Virus record (IMG/VR): IMGVR_UViG_3300037247_001314
Span: 42,805 to 106,804 of that record
From: a virus
Direction: 5' to 3' (one strand)
DNA length: 64,000 nucleotides
Shown here one piece after another: positions 41,034-48,777 of the stretch; within the stretch, counting starts at the first letter, position 1, and each line of letters opens with the position of its first letter. The translations under genes and the position numbers were made by a program. Below the pieces are notes generated by a model that was given only the letters and a program-made list of their open reading frames with translations, searched no databases and was not told where the DNA came from.

Positions 41034-41258
41034 CTAGTCCTCCGTCCAGCCACGTTGTCTAGCAAACCAATCGGTGACGATGAGAACCCCCTGCGTGTCC
41101 GCTCGATAGACCTCGCTGTCGCCGTCAATCTGACTCTTGGGGACGGCGCAATCGTCGCTGCCCAATAAGTCATCTGGAGCGTCGTCGTCTTCGCTGCGAA
41201 CGAAGACGCACTTATCTGTCTCACCCGCGGCGTAGCAATCTTCTATGCGAAACGTCAC
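41034..41258 (-). CDS. Small acidic hypothetical protein
   Basis: Seventy-four residues, acidic centre (RSEDDDAPDDLLGSDD). Directly abuts the following gene and overlaps the preceding one by 4 nt. Unknown. Confidence 0.5.
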   Translation of the reverse strand: MTFRIEDCYAAGETDKCVFVRSEDDDAPDDLLGSDDCAVPKSQIDGDSEVYRADTQGVLIVTDWFARQRGWTED

Positions 41259-41470
41259 GAGGAAGACTCCGGCCTCTGGATCTGACTGCGCAGAAAACTA
41301 TCGCGAGACTCCATGAGTTTGCGAAGAGCAACAGTGCGCTCAGCCTCGTCATAGGCCGGGCAACTCGCAAGGTGAGTAGCCAGTTCCAAGAACGGCTGAT
41401 TGTGGAAGCGCAGCTCTGGGGGAAACTGCGATTCGTCTGTAAAATAAGCAAAAAGTCGATGTTGAGCCAT
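41255..41470 (-). CDS. Small hypothetical protein
   Basis: Seventy-one residues, helical (LELATHLASCPAYDEAERTV). Lies just downstream of the recombinase gene. Unknown. Confidence 0.5.
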   Translation of the reverse strand: MAQHRLFAYFTDESQFPPELRFHNQPFLELATHLASCPAYDEAERTVALRKLMESRDSFLRSQIQRPESSS

Positions 41471-41479
41471 GAAAGCCCC

Positions 41480-42712
41480 CTAAGGTAGAGCGTTGTAAAT
41501 CTGGACCGCGGTAGCAAACAGCTTTGGGTCCTCGTGAAGTTTTTGACCGAAGCCGATGAATGAGTTCTGGAACCTGATGTCGTGTCCGTCCGTCGTCGCG
41601 AAGGTGTGCCAACCACCGCCGACGGTAATGTACTTATATTCGGTAAGCTTCCAGAAGAGAGGCACGACGTCGTCAATACCGTTCCCCCACATGATGGCGA
41701 ACCTCTCATTGCGCCACGGCACGCCGACGTTGTTCTTGTTAAACTTCGACAACACCTCGATGCCCGCGAACGTGCCGTCGCCAAGCTTGATGGCTTCAGT
41801 GCGTACGAGTTCAATGCGCAGCGTCGAAGCGAAACGAAGCGCGAGGCCACCATAGGTGATGGTCTGGGAACCCTTCTGGAACTTCGCAGCAAAGCCAGTG
41901 ACGATTTTGGTGTAGACCTGATTGACAGCAAAGAGCGTAGCGTTGGCTCGAGCAAGCCTCTCTGGGAGCGTGCGCATAGCCCCCTTGAGCAACTTCGCTG
42001 CTTTGCCTGGCGCTTGCGCCTCGTCGGTGCCTTTATCAAACTCCGACTGCGAGGGGGTTTGCCCGACGCTGTCCCAGACTACCCCGAGCGGAATGTCCCC
42101 AAGGCCACGGGCGACCCAATGGTCAAGCGCGCGTTCCATCGCATCGATGACCGCCTCAAAAGTATGGCGTGCGGGTTGAATGACGATAAGCGCATCAGCG
42201 TCGACTCCAAGGCGGGCCACGTAGGGGAGGTCCCATTTGTGCTCGACATCGACAACCATGGCGACACCACCGACACTTTGAATCTCCGCAATAGCGTGCA
42301 GAACCACCGTGGTTTTGCCCACACTCTCCTTGCCACTGATCTCGATGATGCGACCCCGAGGCCAGCCGCCGATACCTGTGCCTTTGTTCAATGCGATACA
42401 TCGCGCCGAAGTGGTGCCGGCGCTGTGCCCAATGACGTTGGTGTCGGAGAACACCAGCACCTCGACAGGGTTGTAGACGCGTTTGGGCGCGTTCTTATCA
42501 CTCTTGTTGCCCTTGTCTTTTGCCGCCCCCTTTCCCGTCGTCAGCGTCTTACCAACAATGGCAGTCTTAAAATCGCTAGCAACGTAGACGCCCTGCACAG
42601 GCTTCTTCGTCTTCTTCGCCTTCGTCTCCTTTTGCGCCGCTTTAGGCTTTGGTGGCGACGACGAGTCCACAGCGCCAACAGTAACAGCGCGCTTTTTCTT
42701 CTTAGCTGCCAT
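41480..42712 (-). CDS. RecA/UvsX-type recombinase
   Basis: 410 residues. The N-terminal ~80 are basic and low-complexity, opening MAAKKKKRAVTVGAVDSS (the recurring tag). RecA core: GRIIEISGKESVGKTTVVLH with Walker A 127-135, VVDVEHKWDLPYVARLGVD (E near the usual catalytic Glu), LGVVWDSVG Walker B, VNQVYTKI (L2 region) and TYGGLALRFASTLRIEL. Strand exchange for recombination and recombination-dependent replication, beside ssDNA-binding and UvsY-like genes. Confidence 0.92.
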   Translation of the reverse strand: MAAKKKKRAVTVGAVDSSSPPKPKAAQKETKAKKTKKPVQGVYVASDFKTAIVGKTLTTGKGAAKDKGNKSDKNAPKRVYNPVEVLVFSDTNVIGHSAGTTSARCIALNKGTGIGGWPRGRIIEISGKESVGKTTVVLHAIAEIQSVGGVAMVVDVEHKWDLPYVARLGVDADALIVIQPARHTFEAVIDAMERALDHWVARGLGDIPLGVVWDSVGQTPSQSEFDKGTDEAQAPGKAAKLLKGAMRTLPERLARANATLFAVNQVYTKIVTGFAAKFQKGSQTITYGGLALRFASTLRIELVRTEAIKLGDGTFAGIEVLSKFNKNNVGVPWRNERFAIMWGNGIDDVVPLFWKLTEYKYITVGGGWHTFATTDGHDIRFQNSFIGFGQKLHEDPKLFATAVQIYNALP

Positions 42713-42727
42713 TGTCCGAGCTCCGAA

Positions 42728-44092
42728 TCAGCCGCGCATTTGTGTCTGCAACTGCTGGAGGCCTTGGGGCACCTGCTGTTGTTGCTGCTGGGGTTGTTGC
42801 ATGTAGACCTGTCCCGGCGCAGTCGTGCCTGTGTGGCCTGGACCGTGTTGGAACGTCGTCGCCACAGGTTGCCCTTGTTGTGCTGGGTAGATGCCCCCAG
42901 GAGCCGGCTGCTGCGGGGGAAGTGCGGCATAGACCGGCTGACCTGGAGGCTGGCCCATGGTGGTCGGGTAACCACCGTAGGGATTTTGTGCTGGCGCGTT
43001 TGGCGCGGGCGAGTAAGCAGGTTGCTGCTGCGGAACCTGCATTTGTTGTTGGCCCTGCGGGAGCAGCATCGGTTGCTGCTGCGGCAACCCACCTTGCTGG
43101 CCTTGTGCAGCCAACTGTGCTTGTTCTTGCTGCACGAGCGCTGGCAGCTGCTGCGGAACAGGAAAGCCCATCGCAATGATGGCCTGGTACTGCTCGCCGA
43201 GCGTCGGCTGCTTCACAAACTTCGTGAGGTCGTACAAGTTCTGGAAGGCTGGATAGAAATACTGGTCGAGGGGCCGCGGATCGAGGTCGTCGATCGACCA
43301 GTCGATGTCGAAGTTGTTGGAGCCCTTCTTCTTTTTCTTGAGGATGAGCGGGCGGCCGTATTGCGGGTGCACGATTCGCGCGAGCGTTCGCGTTTTAATC
43401 TTCTCCCAAATGTCGGTGTGCAGCCCGCCAGGAGCTCGGAAGAGCCACGGAACAAAGCGACCGTCTGGAGTGAAATGTGACTGGTAATGCTCCAGCAGAA
43501 GAATCTGGTAGATGGCTCGTTTGCTGAGCTTGCCCGCGTCCTGCGCTTTCTTGGCGTCAACCTCGCTGCCGGTCTTGAACATCGCATTGCGTGCAGCACA
43601 GACCCAGCACCCGTTGCCTGCGCAAGTGATGCCTGTGCCCTGCGGCTTCTCCTGCGTGCGGTAGAAATGCGACGGGTCGTCGACGTAGTTGAGCATTCCA
43701 GCCGCCCACGGGGGGAGCAGCCAGATGACGTAGCTCGCCTCGTAGCCGATAGGAACGTTCGCTCCCCACTTCGGCTCGCCAGCGGGGCCAAGAGGTGAGA
43801 ACCAATGCAGGTCGCCGCCGCCACCTTGGCCCGAGCGGATACGGGCGATGCGAGCTTGTTCCTCAGCCGCACGAGCGAACGCCTGCTGCACAAGCGCGTC
43901 GTCGGGCATATGGATGACGGGCATCATCCCCGCTTGCTGTTGGGGCTGTTGCTGCACCTGCTGAACGGGAGCCCACACGCCCGCCTGAGTCTGCTGCATC
44001 GGCACGGTCGCAGGCTGCGTGGGTTGCTGCTGCTGTGGATAACCGGTCGCGGGAGCACCCGGCTGGGGATACGGGTTGTAAGGCTGATTCAT
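42728..44092 (-). CDS. ssDNA-binding protein (gp32-like) with Pro/Gln-rich tails
   Basis: 454 residues. Central domain (about 75-330): CAGNGCWVCAARNAMFKTG gives a zinc-binding insertion like that of T4 gp32; LLLEHYQSHFTPDGRFVPWL and GRPLILKKKKKGSNNFDIDW fit OB-fold strands. Unlike gp32, both ends are long Pro/Gln/Gly-rich low-complexity regions (about 60 and 125 residues). The acidic C-terminal tip typical of SSBs is absent (ends QTQMRG). Context with recombinase, UvsY-like and polymerase genes supports the call. Confidence 0.65.
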   Translation of the reverse strand: MNQPYNPYPQPGAPATGYPQQQQPTQPATVPMQQTQAGVWAPVQQVQQQPQQQAGMMPVIHMPDDALVQQAFARAAEEQARIARIRSGQGGGGDLHWFSPLGPAGEPKWGANVPIGYEASYVIWLLPPWAAGMLNYVDDPSHFYRTQEKPQGTGITCAGNGCWVCAARNAMFKTGSEVDAKKAQDAGKLSKRAIYQILLLEHYQSHFTPDGRFVPWLFRAPGGLHTDIWEKIKTRTLARIVHPQYGRPLILKKKKKGSNNFDIDWSIDDLDPRPLDQYFYPAFQNLYDLTKFVKQPTLGEQYQAIIAMGFPVPQQLPALVQQEQAQLAAQGQQGGLPQQQPMLLPQGQQQMQVPQQQPAYSPAPNAPAQNPYGGYPTTMGQPPGQPVYAALPPQQPAPGGIYPAQQGQPVATTFQHGPGHTGTTAPGQVYMQQPQQQQQQVPQGLQQLQTQMRG

Positions 44093-44108
44093 CTGGTCCT
44101 CCTATTTA

Positions 44109-44138
44109 GTTACAACAACGGTTGAGCCTGGAGTGCAA
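44109..44138 (-). promoter_or_regulatory. Class II promoter element, copy 3
   Basis: TTGCAC (44133-44138), 18 nt, TGTAAC (44109-44114), followed by TAGGAGG and the ATG at 44092. Shares TTGCACTCCAG and the spacing with copies 1 and 2 but has only one CTGGAG unit. Confidence 0.5.
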
Positions 44139-44140
44139 CC

Positions 44141-44662
44141 TCAAATCGACATACCCGTCAAACTTTGATCGCTAGCGCGCCAAACCCACTTGTGGAGGTT
44201 CTCGCGCTTAGCTCGGAAAGCCGCAACTACGCCCTTGCACGAGTGTGCGGCTTCCTTCACTTCTTCCAGACGACGGTGAATAGGCGTGTACTCCTCATGG
44301 CAGCGGTAAAGGTCCTCTAGCTGTGCCACAGTCACCTTCTTGCCCGTGGCCGGATGCTCGTCTGCCGCGTGGTCCAGACGGAAGCGAGATTTCCAGATGG
44401 CATATTTGCGTTCTTGATGCTGGACCACGCGCTCGCATTGGGCCTCCAGACGGGACCACCACGCAACTTCTGCTGTGACTCGCTCACACTGACCGCCAAG
44501 GTCAAACTCCGAAATGCTCACAGCAGGAATCAGCGTGCTGCCCTCGACGCGCATGTGCGCGACGAGTTCGTCGGTGGCCTCGTCGATGAGATACGCGGTG
44601 AACGGTCGCATCTGCTGTAGGACCTTCATGTACTCGCTTGTCGTCGTCACGCCTCGATTCAT
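44141..44662 (-). CDS. UvsY-like recombination mediator candidate
   Basis: 173 residues, helical. VTVAQLEDLYRCHEEYTPIH and AAHSCKGVVAAFRAKRENLH followed by KWVWRASDQ resemble phage UvsY-type accessory proteins (a long charged helix bundle ending AxxxKRexL). The position between polymerase and SSB genes, next to a UvsX-like recombinase, is what one expects. Sequence evidence alone is modest. Confidence 0.5.
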   Translation of the reverse strand: MNRGVTTTSEYMKVLQQMRPFTAYLIDEATDELVAHMRVEGSTLIPAVSISEFDLGGQCERVTAEVAWWSRLEAQCERVVQHQERKYAIWKSRFRLDHAADEHPATGKKVTVAQLEDLYRCHEEYTPIHRRLEEVKEAAHSCKGVVAAFRAKRENLHKWVWRASDQSLTGMSI

Positions 44663-46617
44663 ATGGCTATCCCTCGTTTCTCGGCCCAGTTGGTGGTCAT
44701 GACCTCAACGTCCGTCTCAGGCACGATGGGGCGGAACTCGTGGAAGTCCTCCATGATGTGCTTCACACCGCGCGAGATTTCTACGAAGTATTGAGACGGC
44801 GTATCGATCTGAATCTCGTCGTGAATCGTCGAGCACGGCTTCATTCCAATGTTGTGCTGATGGTTCCACTTATGTAGACGGACGATGCTCTTTTTCATCA
44901 GGTGCGCAGCTGTGCCCTGGATGAGCGTGCCAATAGCTTTTCGCTCAGCCCGCCCTCGCTGGTAGGCGTCGAGGTTCTTCATACCCGGCACACGTCGCGG
45001 GCGCCCGTACAGGTTTTGAAAAAAGCAATCGTTTTGACGCACGTGAGCCCAGAACTCGCGTCGGAATGGAGCGATGCGTGGGTACCGCTCGAAAAATACG
45101 AGCATGAAAGCTTCAGCCTCAGCGAGCGGAATCTTCGCCTGCCGCGAGAACCCTTTGGCCGAAAGGCAATATGCCAGCCCAAAGTTGACAATCTTCGCGT
45201 CTCGGCGTTTCCCGTCAGGGCCCCCAACTTCCAGACGCGTACGCTCGTGAATGTCTTCGCCTTTGAGATAGACGTCGATCATCGTCGGGTCTTGGGAGTA
45301 ATGAGCAAGAACGCGGAGCTCAATCTGCGAATAGTCGTAGTAACCTCGACTCCAGCCTTCACCGCGAACCACAAAAGCACGCTTCACAGACCATGGGTCA
45401 AAGCCCCCGTCCTCAAGGCTCTTGCCCGTATGTGCTATCGCGCGCTTGTCACTGTCGCCCGCAAAGTTCTGAAGATTGGGCGATGACGACGACAACCGTC
45501 CAGTGTTGGTGCCCAGCTGGCGCAAGTCGCCGTGGAGTAATCCATCGTAGCCAATGCTTTTGAGAATACTGTCGGTGTACGTCGTAGAGATTTTGCGCGC
45601 CTGGCGCCACTGGAGGATAAGCTCCATCGCCGGATGGTCGTCGGCGAAATGCTCCAGCACTTCCTTATCCACCGACATCGCGCCCGTCTTTGTTTTCTTC
45701 CACATCTTGAGCCCAAGTCTTTGGCTCATGACGTGTCGGAGCTCGTCATCACTACCGAGGTTAAACTGGTAGCCGCCGAGCGCGTGCATTACCTGCGGCT
45801 CTAACTGGTCCTGAGCAGCCTCGGTGATGCGTTTTAGATGGTGGATGTAGTCCACGTCGAGAGGAAGCCCGTTTTCCTCCATCTCAATGAGCGCACCCGT
45901 AAGGTCTATCTCTAGCTCGTACGTGCTCGCAAACTCAGTACGAACGTTTTTGGCGTCGTATAGCCGGGCAAGGTCCCAAGTAAACTCAGTGTCAAAACAG
46001 GCGTAAATACCGGTCGTCTGGATGGGCAGCTGGCTATAACCAAAGCGGTCCTTGTATTCGGTCTTACCGTACGGCGACTCCTTTACACGCCGATTGACCT
46101 CGTTATCGAGGATAGCCTCGTAAACAAGAGCGTCTGGACGTTGTAGATCCACCACTGCGCGCATCTTCAAAGCGAGCGGGACATTCTCGTCAGCAAGAGC
46201 CGCTTCGATCATCGTGTCGCGACGTGGGCCGAGCATGTCGATGCCGTCGGCGCGGACCATGTGCCAATCGAACTTGGTGTTGTGGCAAATCTTCTCGATG
46301 TTGGGGTTCTGGACAATGTCCCGACATCCCCTAAGCGCGAGCCCCTCGTCGAGCTGAAGCTCACCGGTCTGATGCCTGAAAGGGACGTACCAAGACTGCA
46401 GCGCACCGTCGGGCGAGCAAGTGAACGAGTAGCCGCAGATGCGCGCGTGCCGGTACCAGGCTGTTCCAGACGTCTCCGTATCAAACGCCACAGACTTCTG
46501 CTGCAAAAGCACAGCCATCATCCACTGGAACTGTGACAGCGTCGTCACCACCTGACGACGCGGGTCGTTAGGCCGCGCGTGGTAGTCGAACGCTCGTGCT
46601 TGAATATAGAGCGACAA
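44659..46617 (-). CDS. Family A DNA polymerase
   Basis: 652 residues with a 3'-5' exonuclease domain and no 5' nuclease. Exo I FDTETSG (45-51), exo II HNTKFDWHMV, exo III ACFDTEFTWDL. Polymerase motif A DYSQIELRVLAHYSQD (D428), motif B R471-K475-F479-Y483 then C484 where Gly is usual, motif C HDE (599-601). Replicates the phage genome with the DnaB-like helicase, primase and clamp. Start is a TTG at 46617 behind GGGAG; overlaps the next gene by 4 nt. Confidence 0.93.
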   Translation of the reverse strand: MSLYIQARAFDYHARPNDPRRQVVTTLSQFQWMMAVLLQQKSVAFDTETSGTAWYRHARICGYSFTCSPDGALQSWYVPFRHQTGELQLDEGLALRGCRDIVQNPNIEKICHNTKFDWHMVRADGIDMLGPRRDTMIEAALADENVPLALKMRAVVDLQRPDALVYEAILDNEVNRRVKESPYGKTEYKDRFGYSQLPIQTTGIYACFDTEFTWDLARLYDAKNVRTEFASTYELEIDLTGALIEMEENGLPLDVDYIHHLKRITEAAQDQLEPQVMHALGGYQFNLGSDDELRHVMSQRLGLKMWKKTKTGAMSVDKEVLEHFADDHPAMELILQWRQARKISTTYTDSILKSIGYDGLLHGDLRQLGTNTGRLSSSSPNLQNFAGDSDKRAIAHTGKSLEDGGFDPWSVKRAFVVRGEGWSRGYYDYSQIELRVLAHYSQDPTMIDVYLKGEDIHERTRLEVGGPDGKRRDAKIVNFGLAYCLSAKGFSRQAKIPLAEAEAFMLVFFERYPRIAPFRREFWAHVRQNDCFFQNLYGRPRRVPGMKNLDAYQRGRAERKAIGTLIQGTAAHLMKKSIVRLHKWNHQHNIGMKPCSTIHDEIQIDTPSQYFVEISRGVKHIMEDFHEFRPIVPETDVEVMTTNWAEKRGIAI

Positions 46618-46625
46618 ATGGCTCC

Positions 46626-46658
46626 CAATAAAGAGGCCCGAGATTTCTCCCGGACCTC
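46626..46658 (-). terminator. Rho-independent terminator after the H1-like gene
   Basis: Eleven-pair stem (GAGGTCCGGGA / TCTCGGGCCTC) with a GAAA tetraloop, followed by TTTATT. Separates the H1-like gene from the polymerase gene. Confidence 0.85.
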
Positions 46659-46667
46659 GTTAACAAG

Positions 46668-47825
46668 CTAGAGCTTCCAGAACTTCGGACTCGACCAGTT
46701 GGCCATCGCGCGGGTGCCCCCACCGTCCCCCTGGCGAGCGAAGTCCTTGGTACCGGTGATGTGCACGACGGTGGCGTAGAGAGTCTCGTATTTTCTACCA
46801 GACATCTTGTAGCCGTCCCTGAGGACAGTCACCTTCCACTCCTTGCCCTCGTACACACGCTTCAAAACAGTGCCCGTCTTGAGTGCTGCAACTTTTGGAG
46901 AACGCGAACGCTCCCGAGCAAACCGAGACATCACCTCGCCAATACCTTTTTTCTTCGCGGGCGCTTTCTTGGGAGCCGTCTTCTTCGTCGCTGACGTTTT
47001 CTTGCTCACAGCCTTTTTCTTAGAGACAACCTTCTTCGCGACTTTCTTTTTGGCCACCACCTTTTTAGCCGCAACCGCCTTTTTCTTCGCGACAGTTTTC
47101 TTCTTCGCGGCTGCTTTCTTTTTAACAGGGGCCTTCTTCGCCGCTACTTTCTTCTTATTTCGGGACATACCCGTATCCTTCGCGTTCTCGTCCCCCACGG
47201 TAACCTCGACGACAACAGTACCGTCTGGCAGCGAGAGTTCATCTGAATCCGATTCTTCCGCCGAAGAAACTTCTTTGGCGTCCTCGTCGCTGGCCCCACC
47301 TAGGACGAGCGAAAGGCCCCCACCCTCTGCGGGCTTCGTCTCAACGGTAGGTGGTTCTGGGGCAACGCCCTTTCGCTGTGCAGCAAGCGCCTCAGCGAGT
47401 TCTGGCGTTGGTTCAGCTTGAGGGCCAATAAGAGCCTCGATGGGGTTCCCTTCGACGTCCTCCCGCCACTTACCTGTCGGGTGCCCACCCTTGTTACGCG
47501 CCAGCAAAGGAAGCAGTTTGCGACCCAGAGTGATGCCGTCGACACACTCTGCCCCCATCGCCTCAGCAACGTCAGCATCGTCTGCGGTTTGCCCGTTGTC
47601 GACGGCGCTCTTCCCGAGCTTCTGAGTTTCGATACCAGGGATTTTACGCGCAATAATCATAATGCAGCGGTCGCGCACAAGGCACGTTCCCATACATACG
47701 CTCTCATCCCCCTCGTCGGTGTCGTCTTCAAAAGCCGAGCCGTAGCACTCGTACTCGCGTTGGATCTTCTTGTCGTTCCATTGCCGAGGGTCAAGAACAC
47801 GCGATTCATCTGCTTCATTAGCCAT
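46668..47825 (-). CDS. Histone H1-like protein with DUF2924-like domain
   Basis: 385 residues. N-terminal acidic/charged domain with CMGTCLVRDRCIMIIARKIP; middle ~90 residues are Lys/Ala/Val repeats (KKK-xAA/VAAKK), like bacterial H1 homologues; C-terminus LKTGTVLKRVYEGKEWKVTV, YETLYATVVHITGTKDF and NWSSPKFWKL matches DUF2924-like phage domains. Probably DNA-binding and abundant; ATG 47825 has AAAGGA, and a strong terminator follows. Confidence 0.7.
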   Translation of the reverse strand: MANEADESRVLDPRQWNDKKIQREYECYGSAFEDDTDEGDESVCMGTCLVRDRCIMIIARKIPGIETQKLGKSAVDNGQTADDADVAEAMGAECVDGITLGRKLLPLLARNKGGHPTGKWREDVEGNPIEALIGPQAEPTPELAEALAAQRKGVAPEPPTVETKPAEGGGLSLVLGGASDEDAKEVSSAEESDSDELSLPDGTVVVEVTVGDENAKDTGMSRNKKKVAAKKAPVKKKAAAKKKTVAKKKAVAAKKVVAKKKVAKKVVSKKKAVSKKTSATKKTAPKKAPAKKKGIGEVMSRFARERSRSPKVAALKTGTVLKRVYEGKEWKVTVLRDGYKMSGRKYETLYATVVHITGTKDFARQGDGGGTRAMANWSSPKFWKL

Positions 47826-47835
47826 GGTGGTCCTT

Positions 47836-48447
47836 TCAGGCGAGCTCTGCCGCCGCAGCTTTGCGAGCTGAGGCAACTCTGTTGCGCCAGCCCTGGTATG
47901 AAATGCCGAGGTCAGCGCAAACTTCCTGCACCTCACCTCGAGCCCGCTGCAGCTCACCTCGGACACGTGGAATGCCTGGTGGGCTCAGCGCAACGACATG
48001 CTTCAGCGTGTCTTTATGTCGGAGCGACAGTCGCGCGTCCAGACGCCGAAGGCAAGACCGATCTTCCAGACGATTACCCAAATCGAAAGGGGCGATAGCG
48101 ACGCAGGCAGCCCGCGGCGTGCCAGCACCGTCAAAATCATCCGCCTCAAAATCCTCCACCACTGGGGCCTGATGCGAAAAAGTGTCAGTTCGGCGGGATG
48201 CACGCCTGATGTTGCGCGCGTGGTTCCACATCGCTGTGTAAACATACTTGAGCGGGCGAGTGCGGTCCTCGTAAAGCACCTCACAAATCTTAAGATGTAT
48301 TTCTTGCTCCACATCTGCAAAAGACAACGCGCGAGCGTCCCTCCCGGACCGATTACGATTTCGAAACGCAAACCGGGCTACCTTCCGCACCTCCCAGGCA
48401 GACGGGTACACCGATGCCACCACGGGCACCTTCCTTTTCTTCAGCAT
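47836..48447 (-). CDS. Sigma-factor-like protein
   Basis: 203 residues. ALSFADVEQEIHLKICEVLY and KYVYTAMWNHARNIRRASRR resemble sigma-70 region 2 (DLxQEAxLK...YxxxAxxNxxRDxxR). VQEVCADLGISYQGWRNRVA could be the region 4 HTH. The start MLKKRKVPVVASVYPSA has a basic-hydrophobic opening like the KRAVTL tag. If it directs RNA polymerase, the class II elements are the obvious targets; unproven. ATG 48447 has GGGAG. Confidence 0.5.
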   Translation of the reverse strand: MLKKRKVPVVASVYPSAWEVRKVARFAFRNRNRSGRDARALSFADVEQEIHLKICEVLYEDRTRPLKYVYTAMWNHARNIRRASRRTDTFSHQAPVVEDFEADDFDGAGTPRAACVAIAPFDLGNRLEDRSCLRRLDARLSLRHKDTLKHVVALSPPGIPRVRGELQRARGEVQEVCADLGISYQGWRNRVASARKAAAAELA

Positions 48448-48508
48448 GTTTTTTCTTCTCCCTTTGCGGGACCGTTCGGCCCCTGTCGACGAGATAACCC
48501 CGTCGATG

Positions 48509-48769
48509 TTAACTAAGCTCGGCTCTCGCCTCCTTGAGCTCTTTATTGAACTCTCTCTCAAGCACGTCCAGAACTGCCTTGGGTGCTTTCATGGTCTTTG
48601 CCAGCTGAACACCCTTGGTCAGAATGGACAAAACAAAAAACGAGTTGCGAGATACACCAGCGTCGACGAGAAGCCGGTCAATAGCTCTCTGGGCTTTCCG
48701 ACCGAAGCGTATCGTCGTCTTCAATGCGACGTCTTGCCTGAGGGGCGTTAGTTTTTTTGGTGGGACCAT
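48509..48769 (-). CDS. Ribbon-helix-helix-like DNA-binding protein
   Basis: Eighty-six residues. VALKTTIRFGRKAQRAIDRL followed by LVDAGVSRNSFFVLSILTKG has a beta strand then two helices, as in MetJ/Arc repressors. C-terminal helix follows. Sits between primase and sigma-like genes. Moderately sure of the fold only. Confidence 0.6.
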   Translation of the reverse strand: MVPPKKLTPLRQDVALKTTIRFGRKAQRAIDRLLVDAGVSRNSFFVLSILTKGVQLAKTMKAPKAVLDVLEREFNKELKEARAELS

Positions 48770-48777
48770 GAGCTACC

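Noticed and set aside
41582-43480. A 632-codon plus-strand open frame opposite the recombinase and SSB genes
   Set aside because: It is antisense to two well-supported genes, is Leu/Arg-rich with no motif, and arises from GC-rich codon bias; no promoter points that way.
47836-48561. Longer start for the sigma-like gene at 48561
   Set aside because: It would overlap the RHH-like gene by 53 nt; ATG 48447 has GGGAG and fits the gap.
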